DNA of 64,000 bases from Holosporaceae bacterium (GTDB taxonomy: Bacteria; Pseudomonadota; Alphaproteobacteria; UBA3830). The translations under genes were made by a program, and so were the position numbers. Location of the stretch: the NCBI GenBank assembly GCA_031257475.1, contig JAIROP010000029.1:1-64000 (forward strand), written 5' to 3'. This document shows, piece by piece, positions 50,453 through 61,500 of the stretch (position 1 is its first letter; every line of letters starts with the position of its first letter). Under the pieces are notes generated by a model. The model had not been told where the DNA came from. It did no database searches and saw nothing but the letters and a program-made list of their open reading frames with translations.

Positions 50453-51895
50453 TTGAAGTGTGTTAAACTTCTTTGGCTACGAAAGAAGTTCGTTATTTTT
50501 GGTCCCTTGGTTTATGTCACGATTTCATTTGCAGAGATCTGTGCGGATTCCCGAGCAACAGAGATGGGTTTTGGAAAATTGGATGTGGAAGAGAAATCAG
50601 AGGAGAGAGAAGGTGATCCGGATGCCGCACGGTCACGGCCGATGGAGAGTAGAAGCTCGACGCTCCCCCTGGGACCATTTGTACGATTTGGTCTGAACCT
50701 CGAGAATACGGCGGCAAAACGTCCCCATGATTCACAGATGAATGATTCTGGAATGACTTTTCGCTCCACACATATTGGTGGGGAATGTTCCGTTGGGTAC
50801 ATGATCAAATTATCGCCACGAATTTCCATCAGCGCCTCTGTCGGAGTTGTTGCAGGCAATACGGGGAAGCAATTTCGCGCCAGTTCACAGCTTCATCCAT
50901 TGTCCGCAACAGCTTTCCAGGAATATGCCTACCTCATGGAGTCTTTAGATAACGTTGTCGCTAAAATAAATGGAGTTCTCCTGATGACTAGGCGGGGAGG
51001 GGGAGAGCCAATTGCAGAAGTACCGTTAAGGAAGTTTATTAGTGTGATTAGGTATATTGGTGGAGCAACAGAGGAACTAAAAGCTGAATTTATCAATGGA
51101 CCGACCGACCGCGGCCTTTATGACGTCATAGCCGGTGCTGGAAATCCAGATGCAACACTGGCGGATTTTGGGCTATCAGGAGGATTGCATCAAGTAAACC
51201 ACCTCAAACAAATTGTGACGACACTGGCCCATGAGGATATTTCACTATTGTTTCGGTCATTCGATCTAGCAGAGAGTGGACCAGGCACCTGGGATCTACT
51301 AGGAGGAGGAGGAGGAGGACTGCCATGTATGCTAGATGACGTATTAATAGTGTTTTGTTGGATTTTGCAGGGAATGATGGACCTGCCAAAGCAATACGAA
51401 TTATTGGATCTGCATTTAGGAATAGGGCTAGCAGGAAACTTTGCAGAATTCACCCAACTGATTCGCACACTTACTGTAAACCAGATGAATGAAATTACGA
51501 AAAAAATGCATGAAAGAGCTCAGAGAACAGCAGCCCAAGATGCCCTAAACGGCAAACCCTATTGGGGGATTTGTCCCACCGTTGATTTCCGGATACATTT
51601 TCAGCTGCCAGAAAGAAAAACCGATCTATTCTTGTCATTTGGTGCCTTGCTCAAGACCGGAGTTGCCATGTATGAAAAGTTCTCGAACAAAAAATTCCAA
51701 AAGACATGCCCATTTGTTAGCTTTGGAGTCTGCAAACTTCTTCGCCACAATGTCGTCGGAGAAATATCTGGAAAACGGTTCCTCAAAACCTCCTGCGACC
51801 TAGGAAAAATCTCTGTCCTGGGGGGACCTCCAATTTCCCAACGGGTGCAACTGGGAAGCTGGCAGGTGGGAGTATCCTGCACTATTTTTCTTTGA
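50453..51895 (+). CDS. Putative outer-membrane protein with large internal insert
   Basis: I start at a TTG (50453) that has GGGAGGG six bases upstream; this gives MKCVKLLWLRKKFVIFGPLV and then YVTISFAEICADS, a good signal peptide, and about 480 residues. Beta-strand-like stretches occur at both ends: GPFVRFGLNLENT, GGECSVGYMIKLSPRISISA, and near the C terminus VDFRIHFQLPE, LFLSFGALLKTGVA and QLGSWQVGVSCTIFL, which closes with a hydrophobic residue as barrels do. The 230-residue middle is helical. No known family. The frame is open to 50249, but no family or ribosome site supports that start. The end overlaps the next gene by 14 bases. Confidence 0.6.
   Translation: MKCVKLLWLRKKFVIFGPLVYVTISFAEICADSRATEMGFGKLDVEEKSEEREGDPDAARSRPMESRSSTLPLGPFVRFGLNLENTAAKRPHDSQMNDSGMTFRSTHIGGECSVGYMIKLSPRISISASVGVVAGNTGKQFRASSQLHPLSATAFQEYAYLMESLDNVVAKINGVLLMTRRGGGEPIAEVPLRKFISVIRYIGGATEELKAEFINGPTDRGLYDVIAGAGNPDATLADFGLSGGLHQVNHLKQIVTTLAHEDISLLFRSFDLAESGPGTWDLLGGGGGGLPCMLDDVLIVFCWILQGMMDLPKQYELLDLHLGIGLAGNFAEFTQLIRTLTVNQMNEITKKMHERAQRTAAQDALNGKPYWGICPTVDFRIHFQLPERKTDLFLSFGALLKTGVAMYEKFSNKKFQKTCPFVSFGVCKLLRHNVVGEISGKRFLKTSCDLGKISVLGGPPISQRVQLGSWQVGVSCTIFL
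50466..50490. repeat. Short palindrome in the signal-peptide codons
   Basis: AACTTCTTT and AAAGAAGTT form perfect 9-base arms around GGCTACG, just after the TTG start. The arms share ACTTCTTT with the ends of the 144-bp repeats. It could hide or expose the start region in the mRNA, or be chance. Confidence 0.3.
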
Positions 51896-52445
51896 ATTCA
51901 CATGAACCCTTTGAGACTCCTGGTTCGGAACCATAGGACGAAAAAATGATTCGAAGAAGCTCTATGCCAAACGCCGGTGCATCGAACGACGAATCTTGCA
52001 GTCGTTGCTGGAGAGACTCCGAAGGAAAACTCGGTCCCAGATTTCTCTCAGCCAGGGAAAGCATGTTTTGACATGTATCGAAAATAGAAGCTTTCAGCTC
52101 ACGGATTTCCCGGAGATGTCTGGCTTCACGAGCGATAAAAGAAGCAATATCAACGGGCCCGGAACCAAAATGGTCGTAAGGAATAGAAAGCCCGACAAGT
52201 GCAATAAGATCTCCTCGAGAAACGTGGGCTAAAGCAAGACGGACACGAGGATAGATCCGTAGTGTGAATACCAGAAAATCGTCAACATCCTTTTCTGAAC
52301 CAAATTTTATCTTGCGACTATGAAAAATGTCAGAGAGAATATCCTTCCCCCTCTGCATTTGTAAGGACAACCCCGAAGCTGGCAGGGGCCAATAACCACA
52401 GAAGAACAGCAAACCAAGCACAATCACAGATACAACTCTACACAC
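51882..52445 (-). CDS. Small exported hypothetical protein
   Basis: About 187 residues from a GTG at 52445, chosen because GGAGG stands five bases upstream. It begins MCRVVSVIVLGLLFFCGYWP, a signal peptide or membrane anchor, with likely cleavage near PASG. The mature part is helix-rich (FIAREARHLREIRELKASIF) with one conserved-looking SIPYDHFGSG. I recognise no family. It is convergent with the outer-membrane-like gene and overlaps its end by 14 bases, so they may share a terminator-less junction. Confidence 0.6.
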   Translation of the reverse strand: MCRVVSVIVLGLLFFCGYWPLPASGLSLQMQRGKDILSDIFHSRKIKFGSEKDVDDFLVFTLRIYPRVRLALAHVSRGDLIALVGLSIPYDHFGSGPVDIASFIAREARHLREIRELKASIFDTCQNMLSLAERNLGPSFPSESLQQRLQDSSFDAPAFGIELLRIIFSSYGSEPGVSKGSCEFKEK

Positions 52446-52806
52446 GGTTACCTCCACTACAAAAAACACAACTCCAGATTGTACAAAGGAGAAACAGAAA
52501 AAGCAACAACGGAGAGGAAATTTTGACGAAACCAGCCATGCTTTCCAGGGAATTAACCTGTCGCAAAAGTCGATTTTTGCTCCTCAAAATCAGTAACCAT
52601 GTTCGTCAATTGGGTTTTGCGATTTTGTGTTCCTCAAGTTCGAGGAGCTCCAGAAGGCAAAAATTATAAATGAACATGGTTAGTAGTTCCAGCTGCCTTA
52701 CGCAACAGATCTAATGGAAGTTATTTGCAAAAAAAATAACAGAATAGCAAGAAAATATTAGTAACTCCCCTGTATAGATATGGGAGAGAGATTCTCTGGA
52801 GGAAAG
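52446..52806. other. Gene-free region before the exported two-gene unit
   Basis: About 360 bases between divergent genes. It holds a small hairpin (GCAAAA..TTTTGC, 52563-52580), the nested palindrome at 52594-52682 and an AT-rich stretch (52725-52765) that may carry the promoter of the downstream genes, though no clear -35/-10 pair was found. Confidence 0.6.
52594..52682. repeat. Nested palindrome upstream of the exported two-gene unit
   Basis: Outer arms TAACCATGTTC (52594-52604) and GAACATGGTTA (52672-52682) are perfect 11-base complements. Inside them TTTTGC (52615-52620) pairs with GCAAAA (52657-52662), and the apex has CCTC/GAGG (52632-52645). The whole could form an 89-base stem-loop on either strand. 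It may be a regulatory leader, a terminator for the minus gene side or a small mobile palindrome. Confidence 0.5.
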
Positions 52807-55512
52807 ATGATTAGAAATATTATGGTAATACTAGCAAATATAGTACTTCTAGAAGCAAGTTGTACCCAAAGTCGAAGATTTATTAGTATCAACTCAGAAA
52901 CCAAGAAAGCTTTTGAGGAAACAGCAGGTGAATATGCTAGGAGAAATCCTAAGGCAGCGGCGAAATATCAAGAAGTACTTAAGATGTTTGACTCCTTACC
53001 AGAATCCCTTAAGAAAGCCGAGGAGGTAGCGAACTCAGTCGAGCGTATGAATGAGCACTTTGGGAAACTTATAACTGCAGCACAGGCAGCACAGGCAGCA
53101 CAGGCAGCACAAGCAGCTCGCACAGAGGTTGTCACTTCTATCGGACAGGAGCTCACAGATGCGCTACTTTCAGATGGTTTAAAAAAACAACGAGATACCC
53201 TCGTTACTCAAATAAACAGCGGATTAATGACTCCGGAAAAAGCCAAAGAAGAAGCGAAGAAATTAAAAGATGCCAGTACCAAAGTGAATGAGCTCAACAA
53301 GAGCTTGCAAGGGCTCGGCACTATACCAGATACTCTCAAGGCGGAACAGGCCAGTTTAACCAAAGAAATAGAGAACGGGGGGGGAGCTCCCAAAGTGATA
53401 GAACAGAAGTTGGCTGAGTTTAAACAACGAGCTAGCGAGATAGCCGCCGCACAAAAAAAGATAGATTCGTTGTGTTCGGACAATTCCGATATTATCGATC
53501 CGGCGTTGAAAAACGAGATTGAACGATTAAAAAAAGAACTGACAGACAATGGCCGTGTTCAGGCTGCGCTGCAGGTAGAGGCGCTCATCAGGGAGAGAGA
53601 TACTGCGGTAAATACTCTCCTGCAAGAACTCCTGGGATATCCAGTAGCTACAACGCAAGTCAAGCCTATGATAATAGATAAGGGTTTGCCTGCTACTCAG
53701 CAGGCTGTAAGACAATTCCTCTCTACCGCTGCGCAAATAAAATCGGATATACAACTGTTTTCTACCGAATTTCCCGGTTGTCAATCAGAATGTGATGCCA
53801 TTGTGGCAAATTGTAGGCAATCCACTATGGAAGACGTGTCCAATGTAGAAGAACAGTCAACCCGATTTATGCATACTGTCGGTGGCCTATTTGAACAAGG
53901 ACAGAAAGAGGCACGCCTGATTGATGAATCCTACAAGGCAGAAACAGGACAAAGTGGGAAAATGGCGGGGCTATTCACCACAGAATTCAAAAACGCCCAA
54001 CACCTTGACTGTAAGTCAGTTATTGGCCGTCTCTCCTTTTTCAGAGACTCATTTGTCGGTCTGCAGCAAGCGGTCGGTAATTTGCCATTGGACTCCCCTG
54101 TTAGGCAATTCGTGTGGGGCACTGTTCATGAAGAAATAGAAAAGCAAAATGATATTGCCTCTGCCTCGCGAGTCTTGACCCATCAGACAGTCAAAATCGC
54201 GGACACTTTGGCGAGTGCAGCGCGTGAACAGGCAAGAATAGTAGACAAAAAGGCGACAGACGTGCAAAATGCCATGAATATTATCAGGAATGAAGAGGCG
54301 CTGCAGGAACGTATGAGGCCAGGAGAAGGTGATCTCAGATATTGGGGGGCACTTCCAGGTATGGGCAAGCCATATGGAGTTTGGGGAATTAAATCGGGTA
54401 TGCAGCCTTTTACGATATTAAATAAGCAAGCCTCTCTACCTTGTATATTCGCCAATGACAAACTTAATGATAAAGACTGCAGCGAGGTTGCTTACATTCC
54501 GGATTCGACTGTTAACAAGCTAGCCTTACAGAATGTACGTCGTCTGTCGGAGTTGACGAGACAACTAGCGGCCACGGAGCTCCAGAAGAAGCCACGGCCC
54601 AAGGTTACTGGAATTGACTCAAATAATAGGCAATTCACAGCAAGAATTGGCGAGACGGTGAGTGAAGTTATAAAAAGTTCTTGTGTATTTGCCACGTTAC
54701 ATACAGATGATGAGAAGAATGTTGATGAAAATGGTTATCTGATAGATAACGACAAAGGTTATATTAAGGTTTTTGTGAGTTTTCCTGCGAATGTGCCGCT
54801 GGACTCGGCGTGGGTTGGTCCTGATGCAGGAAACTCCCCAGATTTAAAAAAAGAATTTGCCCTTCCACGCAGCGGAAACAAAAATGCGCTCCGTTGCAAT
54901 GATTTCAGCGATGGTACTGGTCTTCTACAGCGAAGTGATTTCTCCTCTTCTGATCCAGCTGCCTGTATAGACGTGCTGGTACGTAAAAACGTTATAGTAC
55001 AAGTTGAGGGTTCTGCTTTCTACCTACCCTTGGACACGAAGGTGGCTACATGTGTAACCAACGCAGTCTTTGAAATCCTACCTAATGAGGCCCGGGTTGC
55101 TATAATGCCTGGCATGACCAACGCGCAATTTGATTTTCTTGATAAAGATGATCAACTGCTGCTCATAGATGCTTGGGTACAACACCTTGCTAGCTTGTCT
55201 GATCATTTGCCAGAAATGTCGAATATTGCCCTTGCCATAGAGCAAATGGATGACTGTGTTTTTAAAGTACTTACTGCAGATCAGGTAGCTTTGCTGGTAA
55301 AATATAAGCCTCTTAGGCAAAAATTTAAATTAATACCGTTTGAGTCAATAATTAATTCCAAAGTAGCAAGTGCGGTGGAGTCACTCAGCAGTGACCGTGA
55401 TCTTGAGGGAGAGTATGTATCTCGTTGCAAGGAGGCGATGCAGAAAGATGCTATAAAATATGTACCACTTGTTGCCAATATTCTACGGTCTTTAACAGAA
55501 AAAACGAAGTAA
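52807..55512 (+). CDS. Large exported coiled-coil protein of unknown function
   Basis: The ATG at 52807 follows GGAGG by five bases and gives about 901 residues. It starts MIRNIMVILANIVLLEASCT, a signal peptide or weak lipobox. The first 270 residues are strongly helical and coiled-coil-like, with an AQA repeat (about residues 91-104) coded by a 9-base tandem. The second half is mixed and includes DNDKGYIKVFVSFPANVP and a run of cysteines. No known domain recognised. The next gene starts 15 bases later, so the two are one operon. No counterpart elsewhere in the window. A secreted host-directed or surface role is inferred from size, export and neighbour. Confidence 0.65.
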   Translation: MIRNIMVILANIVLLEASCTQSRRFISINSETKKAFEETAGEYARRNPKAAAKYQEVLKMFDSLPESLKKAEEVANSVERMNEHFGKLITAAQAAQAAQAAQAARTEVVTSIGQELTDALLSDGLKKQRDTLVTQINSGLMTPEKAKEEAKKLKDASTKVNELNKSLQGLGTIPDTLKAEQASLTKEIENGGGAPKVIEQKLAEFKQRASEIAAAQKKIDSLCSDNSDIIDPALKNEIERLKKELTDNGRVQAALQVEALIRERDTAVNTLLQELLGYPVATTQVKPMIIDKGLPATQQAVRQFLSTAAQIKSDIQLFSTEFPGCQSECDAIVANCRQSTMEDVSNVEEQSTRFMHTVGGLFEQGQKEARLIDESYKAETGQSGKMAGLFTTEFKNAQHLDCKSVIGRLSFFRDSFVGLQQAVGNLPLDSPVRQFVWGTVHEEIEKQNDIASASRVLTHQTVKIADTLASAAREQARIVDKKATDVQNAMNIIRNEEALQERMRPGEGDLRYWGALPGMGKPYGVWGIKSGMQPFTILNKQASLPCIFANDKLNDKDCSEVAYIPDSTVNKLALQNVRRLSELTRQLAATELQKKPRPKVTGIDSNNRQFTARIGETVSEVIKSSCVFATLHTDDEKNVDENGYLIDNDKGYIKVFVSFPANVPLDSAWVGPDAGNSPDLKKEFALPRSGNKNALRCNDFSDGTGLLQRSDFSSSDPAACIDVLVRKNVIVQVEGSAFYLPLDTKVATCVTNAVFEILPNEARVAIMPGMTNAQFDFLDKDDQLLLIDAWVQHLASLSDHLPEMSNIALAIEQMDDCVFKVLTADQVALLVKYKPLRQKFKLIPFESIINSKVASAVESLSSDRDLEGEYVSRCKEAMQKDAIKYVPLVANILRSLTEKTK
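53077..53118 (+). repeat. 9-base tandem repeat inside the coiled-coil gene
   Basis: GCAGCACAG occurs three times in a row, followed by GCAGCACAA and a partial GCAGCT. Each unit codes for three residues (AAQ), so gain or loss of units keeps the frame. Confidence 0.9.
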
Positions 55513-55527
55513 GTTAGGAGAATGTAC

Positions 55528-58500
55528 ATGAAGAGATTTGCCAAAAAAGGTAGCGTGTTTTTTACAGCCATTTTATTTGCTGTGTCCTTTTATTTGGAAC
55601 ACTCATGCAATAATTCCGTTGTTTATGCACTGGAGCAGCAGCAGCCACCGCCACCGTCGCTGCCACCGCCACCGTCGCCCGGAGGTATGGAAACAACCTC
55701 GCCTCAGGGGTGCCCTGACGATTTTTGGTCAATCGTTCCTAATGCATTTAAAGGCAACGTTCAGCAAGATTCAATGGGAAAGTGGTTTTTTACTAACGCT
55801 AACGGGGTTTATAATGATGATTTGTTTACGTTTGTTCCTAAGGACAAGTGGGGGGTCGCCTTTTATCAGTATTCTCCAGCGGGGGAAAAATCGGTTGCCT
55901 ACCAGAAGGGCATGATCACTTCTATAATTTCACTTAACGGATCTGCAGCAGATATTGATGTAGTTCTTGGAGATCCACTGCCAATATCAACCAGCACCAA
56001 TCTGGGGGCGCGCCTGATAGAAGTAATCTTAGAAGAAAAAAAGTTTACACAAGCCGCTCCATGCTGGATTATACCCTATGCCGGTCTCCTTTGGAGTGAA
56101 AAACACGATCATCCAACTAACCCCCGAATTGGCAATGACAAGTTTGATGCAGCTTTTTTCACCCCTGCTCAGTGGGGATGGGCTGTGTCTTGTTACCACC
56201 GTACACCAATCAAATCCGTTACCACAAACAATCCACTTATGGATAATTTGAAGAGAATTTTCGATTATTTTCTTGACAAAAGTCGCTTCGCTGAATTAAG
56301 ACAATTTGTCGCAAACCTGAACATCTCAGCATTTACAGCAGCTGTCAAATTGGGGCTTTTGAACACAATGTCACGGTGGGATATTGTGGTCCATCCGATT
56401 CAGGCACTACTTCTACCGTGGGATGGTGGTATTCCTGAGAACAATTTGGAAGAGGTAAGCCGGTTGAAAATGAGGGCAGGCAATAACAAAAAGTGGATAA
56501 AAAGAATAAAAAATAAGGAATTTTTGACAGCTTTTACCCAGAAGCTCCACGAGACTATCACAGATGCGAATAAGGTTACTAAAAAATACAAGCTTGGTCT
56601 ATGTATAATTAGTCCTAAGCACTTCCTTGAAATAAATTGGCCGATAAAGTATTTTAACATAGGGGATATTTCCTGTACACGGAGGGAGCTATTTGAAATT
56701 ATACGTCAAATCGAAGGATCTCCGACAAATATAACATACAGAAACTCAGCTTTTATAAATTGGCACTTCGTGAGAGGGAAGCTACAAGGAACAAGCCCCC
56801 AAGATAACTCACTAGAAATATTTGGGGCTGCGACCAAGATTGTGCAATCAACATCTGGAAACGATGAAGGACAACTTGTAACTAGTGATAATATGGTTGA
56901 CTGCTTAAAGGGCTTGGGCAAAGCTAGAAAAACCATATACCTACCTATAGGACACCACGTAATGAGGGCTAACAAAAATGTAGGGATCGTCAAGATAAAA
57001 AGTGAGAAATCTACTACTACTACTACACTTTTTGGGGACGGAATTGATTATCAAGGATGGGCTGACCCTATGAACACTGCCGCTATTTTTTCTGTAGCCC
57101 AGGAAATTGAAACGATTGATTTTAAGGGGTTAGGTGGGAGCGCAGAAAATGCACGAAAGACAGTTAACTCATTCCTTTTTCAGGATAAGATCGTAGAAGC
57201 CGCGGGAAACAGAGCGGCACACAACCTTTTTCTGCTGGCTAAGTTTTCTCCTTCTGCAGAGGAGGTAGGCAAAAAACCTTTTTTCGCAATTGTTGATAAA
57301 TCAAGAGCTTCAGAAATTGCTCCATTGATGGGATCTAATATAGAGCCTATGGATTCCACTCCTTGTCTTTATAATTTTTTTGATCTTCTGTTGGCGGAAA
57401 ATGGTGAGGATAAACTGCTCAGCAACGTGATTGTGGTAGCGGTTGTCAAAGTGGACCCAGAACAGCTGACAGACGATATGATAAAGCAAATCGAATCGCT
57501 AACCACGTTTAGCCCGCCAGAGATTGACTTGTCTTTGCCTCTATGGTTTGTCAAATGGCAAAGCGAAGGTGTTTTCGATCCATTTGATTTAAAAATTGTC
57601 GACGCCGTGAAGTTGCCACCAACCTTTCTTCCTGAAAGGAGGGATGTTGGAGATACTATTGGCACTGATACTTGGAAGCAAAATCCGAAGTGGTTGGGCA
57701 CAAATATACAGACGATCTGGTTGTCAATGAATCGGCAATCTTCTTCATCTACTTTTTCGAATAATCAATCTATTGGTTATTCCTTGGATGTTCCTTGGGT
57801 TGATCTCGTGGGACTTGTACCAGACGCCAAGGTTTCGGTAAAGGTCGATGCGGCTTCTGACAGGGTTATGGAGGAATTTTATAGTAGACTTACCAAGGAT
57901 CCGAAGGCCACCCTCTCCTTTCAGGGGAGGGATAATGCGGACATTACATCATCATTTGCTCTCAATGTAGATAACGCCTATAACGATTTGTTGTTGTCAA
58001 ATATTGCGAAAGGACTCCTCAAAGCCGAGGATGGCAATAGGAGAATCACCGTGACTGGTTTAATGCCGCCGGAAATTCTACAGAAATATCCGAAATTTTT
58101 TAAATATTGTCGAGACAAAATGCATCAAATGAAAAAAGATCCTGGCGGCCAAAAAGACTGGAAACAAAGAATAAGTTGTACTATTTCTTTTCCTCTATTT
58201 TCCGTGGCCCCATCCGTGAATCGAATGGCAGAATGGGCACTCAAAGATGGCAAATCTTTTGTTGCAGAGGATGGCGTATCGATTATTGAATATTGGTTGT
58301 CGGCTTCCTACGCTCTGCTTATGAAAATACTATCGGCGAAGCAGCTAGACGCTAAGCAGAAGGTGGTGCGAATGGACAATCTTCATCCTTATTTGTTGAA
58401 GAAGATAGGGTGGTTCTCAGACAATACTCGGCAGGGTTTTTATGATTTTAATCAGATGTTAGAAGTCCAAGAAGCATTGTGCCAAATTTGCGAGGAAATG

Positions 58501-61500
58501 TTGGCCGCCAAATCCTCGCAACTCAATAAAATTTCGTCTATTCGCGAAATTATTGCACGTGTCAATAAAGGGGGGGAGGCGGCCTCACAGGGGGAGTTAG
58601 CATTGGTACGAGAAGTAATTGGAGCATTTAATAGTAATTGGGCAGAATCCTTTCTCAAACCTACCACGGGAGACGCTGCTAACGACACCCAAATCGATCA
58701 GGGGGTTGACTTTGCTGAGAACTTTGTGACAAAGTCTGGTGAGTCCTTTACTTTGAACAAAAATAGGCTTGCCACGCTTACTTCCCTACTAGACATGTTT
58801 ATTAATGACAAAGCTGATGCATTGTATGGCGCGCTGCTCGCGGAGGATGTTGTCGAGGGCGTAATAGAGAAGATCGAGAATTTGCCTGCCCATGTGCGTC
58901 ACCTGTTATGTAAGAAGTCGGGGGAAAATGTGCTGTCGCCGCATGCCAAGTTGGATGGTTTCATGGGCACTTATAAGCAGAAGCGCGATTCCCTGTTGCG
59001 TGAGTGGTCTACGAAGCTTTATTCAGGAAATACATATCAGGGCACAGATTTCCCGGTTGTTAGCTTTTGTATTGACGCTATTCAGAAATCACTACCGGGA
59101 AATGCGTCGTCTTCTGTAGAAAATTGGACAGAAACTGTTTCTTCTGATCCTTGTATGAGGGGCTATGTGAAGGATGTATTGAAGTTTATTGAGTTGTCTG
59201 ATAATCCCACAGTGGCGCCAGTTAATATAGTTTTCGAGTTAATGTCTACTTGGAAAAAGCTGTACAGAGATAATAATGTGCTTTACGGCCAATTGTCTGC
59301 CAAGGTGGAAGGGATTGAGCCGAAAAGAGCTGAAGAGGCTACGTCCTCAGTCGAGGTTGCCGATATTCTCAGTCGATTCGGCGGTCCAGACGTGGAGTAC
59401 GGATATGTGTACTACAGTTTGTGGTTGTGGAAGCATTCATTTGAGGGAATATTGCAGGACTTCAATAATAAATACGAGGCCTTGGACAAGGACGAATTGA
59501 GAAAACAATTTGAATATCCACGCAAAATTCAACCTGCTCCACAGTCAAAGAAAACGCAAGGTGCTCCCGGACCGCAAAAACCAGAGGACGGGAAAAATGA
59601 AGTGCCTTCGCGACCTGAATTGAAGCAAATCGAGTCAAATAATCGGTCCGTCAGCTATTACATCAATACAGGAAAATTAATGTACGGTGCATTGTTGTGG
59701 ACATTGGGTTTGTCTCCTTTGGAACAGCGTTTGAATCGTGTGGGGGGGGGTGATATTGACCTCAACTCCCCGCAGCCGAATTTCTCCGATGATTGGAAAG
59801 CGTTGCTATGCGACAAGGTTTTTTGGGCGACTTACGTGATGCTTGTGATGCGTGACATGGAGACAAGAAGGACCAATAAATACACAACGCATGCCGCCCT
59901 GTTTAGGATCACGGGAGGTGCGCCTAAAGTAGAGTTTTCCCTAGATGAGCATGTGTTTGACTCCGAGAGACAAGGAGACACAGCTCTTTTTCCATGCACT
60001 CTGACCAACTTTGAAGATTTTTTCTCCCAGCAAACGAAGGGCAGCAAGATCTGGACACTTAGAAGCTGGCGGGGCGTACAGACAGGCCACGTTGGGATGT
60101 GTCTGCCCACAAAGGAATGCCTGCAGAAGAGATATAATTCCTTAAAAGAAGGCAACAACGCCGCTGCTCTAAAAGAGTTCCTGAATGTGTGGGGGCTGAC
60201 ACTATACTGCTTGCAATATAAGTTGATTCCTGAGCATGTTTCGGATGTAGAAGCAGCCTTGAATCTATTGGCTGGGCCCTCTGCCGAAAAGATTCCTCAA
60301 TCCCCTCCTACTAGAAAAGACACAGATGAAGCTGTCTCAGCTACGGCAAGCGAACTAGGAAACCTTTTGACTTCAGATCTCTACAAATTGCTGGTGCCTT
60401 CGGGCGATAAAAGTTCCCTAGATGCCCTAGGACCATTTGCCATAGCTTGTCGGGATTTTTTGTCTTCCTGCACTAATAAGAGTAAAGTATTTTTGCCTGC
60501 TCATTTTTCGTCGCAGGCAATTGTCTTTCAGTCAATATCCCTTCCGGATAAGGCATATACTCCGCATTTGTATAAATTGCAGGAGCGGGCGCAGGCGCGG
60601 AAGGCAAATATCTTCGGTACGTTGTCCTACATTCCTCATCCTGCTGATTCCATTGAGTCTTTGTTCTTTGTGCCTAACATATACTTGGCAGTACAACATC
60701 TTTTCCACTTTGGCCAGCCAGACGGACTAGCCCTATTTTGTTCAGACAGAAGGAAGGTTGAGGAGGCATTTACGGGAGTGACAGCACGCCTGAGGAGTTT
60801 CCTGCAGGGTGGAGGAGAGCTTGCAGGTGGCGAGTCTCTGCTAATCTTGTTCGGATTGTCAGCTTTCGAGCAAACAGGCACACTCTTGGGCCAGGCAGTC
60901 TTTGTTGATGCCGACGGGGTTCCTCAGGCGTTTGGGGCGAGTAGGGTGCTTGACGAGCTAGTCGCGCTAGCGATATTTAAAGAATATCAGGATGTTGCCA
61001 AGAAGAGTCGTCTCGCGCTCTCCTCTATACCGGTAAGTCAACAGACGGTTCAAGGACTTAGAGAACTCGTTAAGGACATGCCTGGTGTGGTAGAGGAGTT
61101 TAAGCGAAGAGTAGAAAATGAAAGCGAGTTGCTGAAAGATAAGGCCTGGAGTACGCTGTCTGATGTTCTTCGTCTTGACGACGCTTTATTGAGCCAATTT
61201 AAGCTGCGGTACGAAGATAGGCTGGACATGTTCTACAGTCAGCTCCAAAGTGAAAAACCGCCATCAGGAAATGATGTATACAACTTTGTGAGGAACAGAT
61301 TCTGCGCCCCGCTGGAGAAGTACTTCTTCGGGGAAAAAGAAGAGGGTATGCTCGGGACAGAGGTGCACATCGTACAACTCAATGACGGCTCCAATATTGC
61401 TGTTAGAGAGTTGTCTACATCTGGAGCGGCTAATTCCTGTGGATTTCGTTCGATGGATATCACGCGATCAGTTGTAGTTGCAAATAGCGATGAGAAATCA

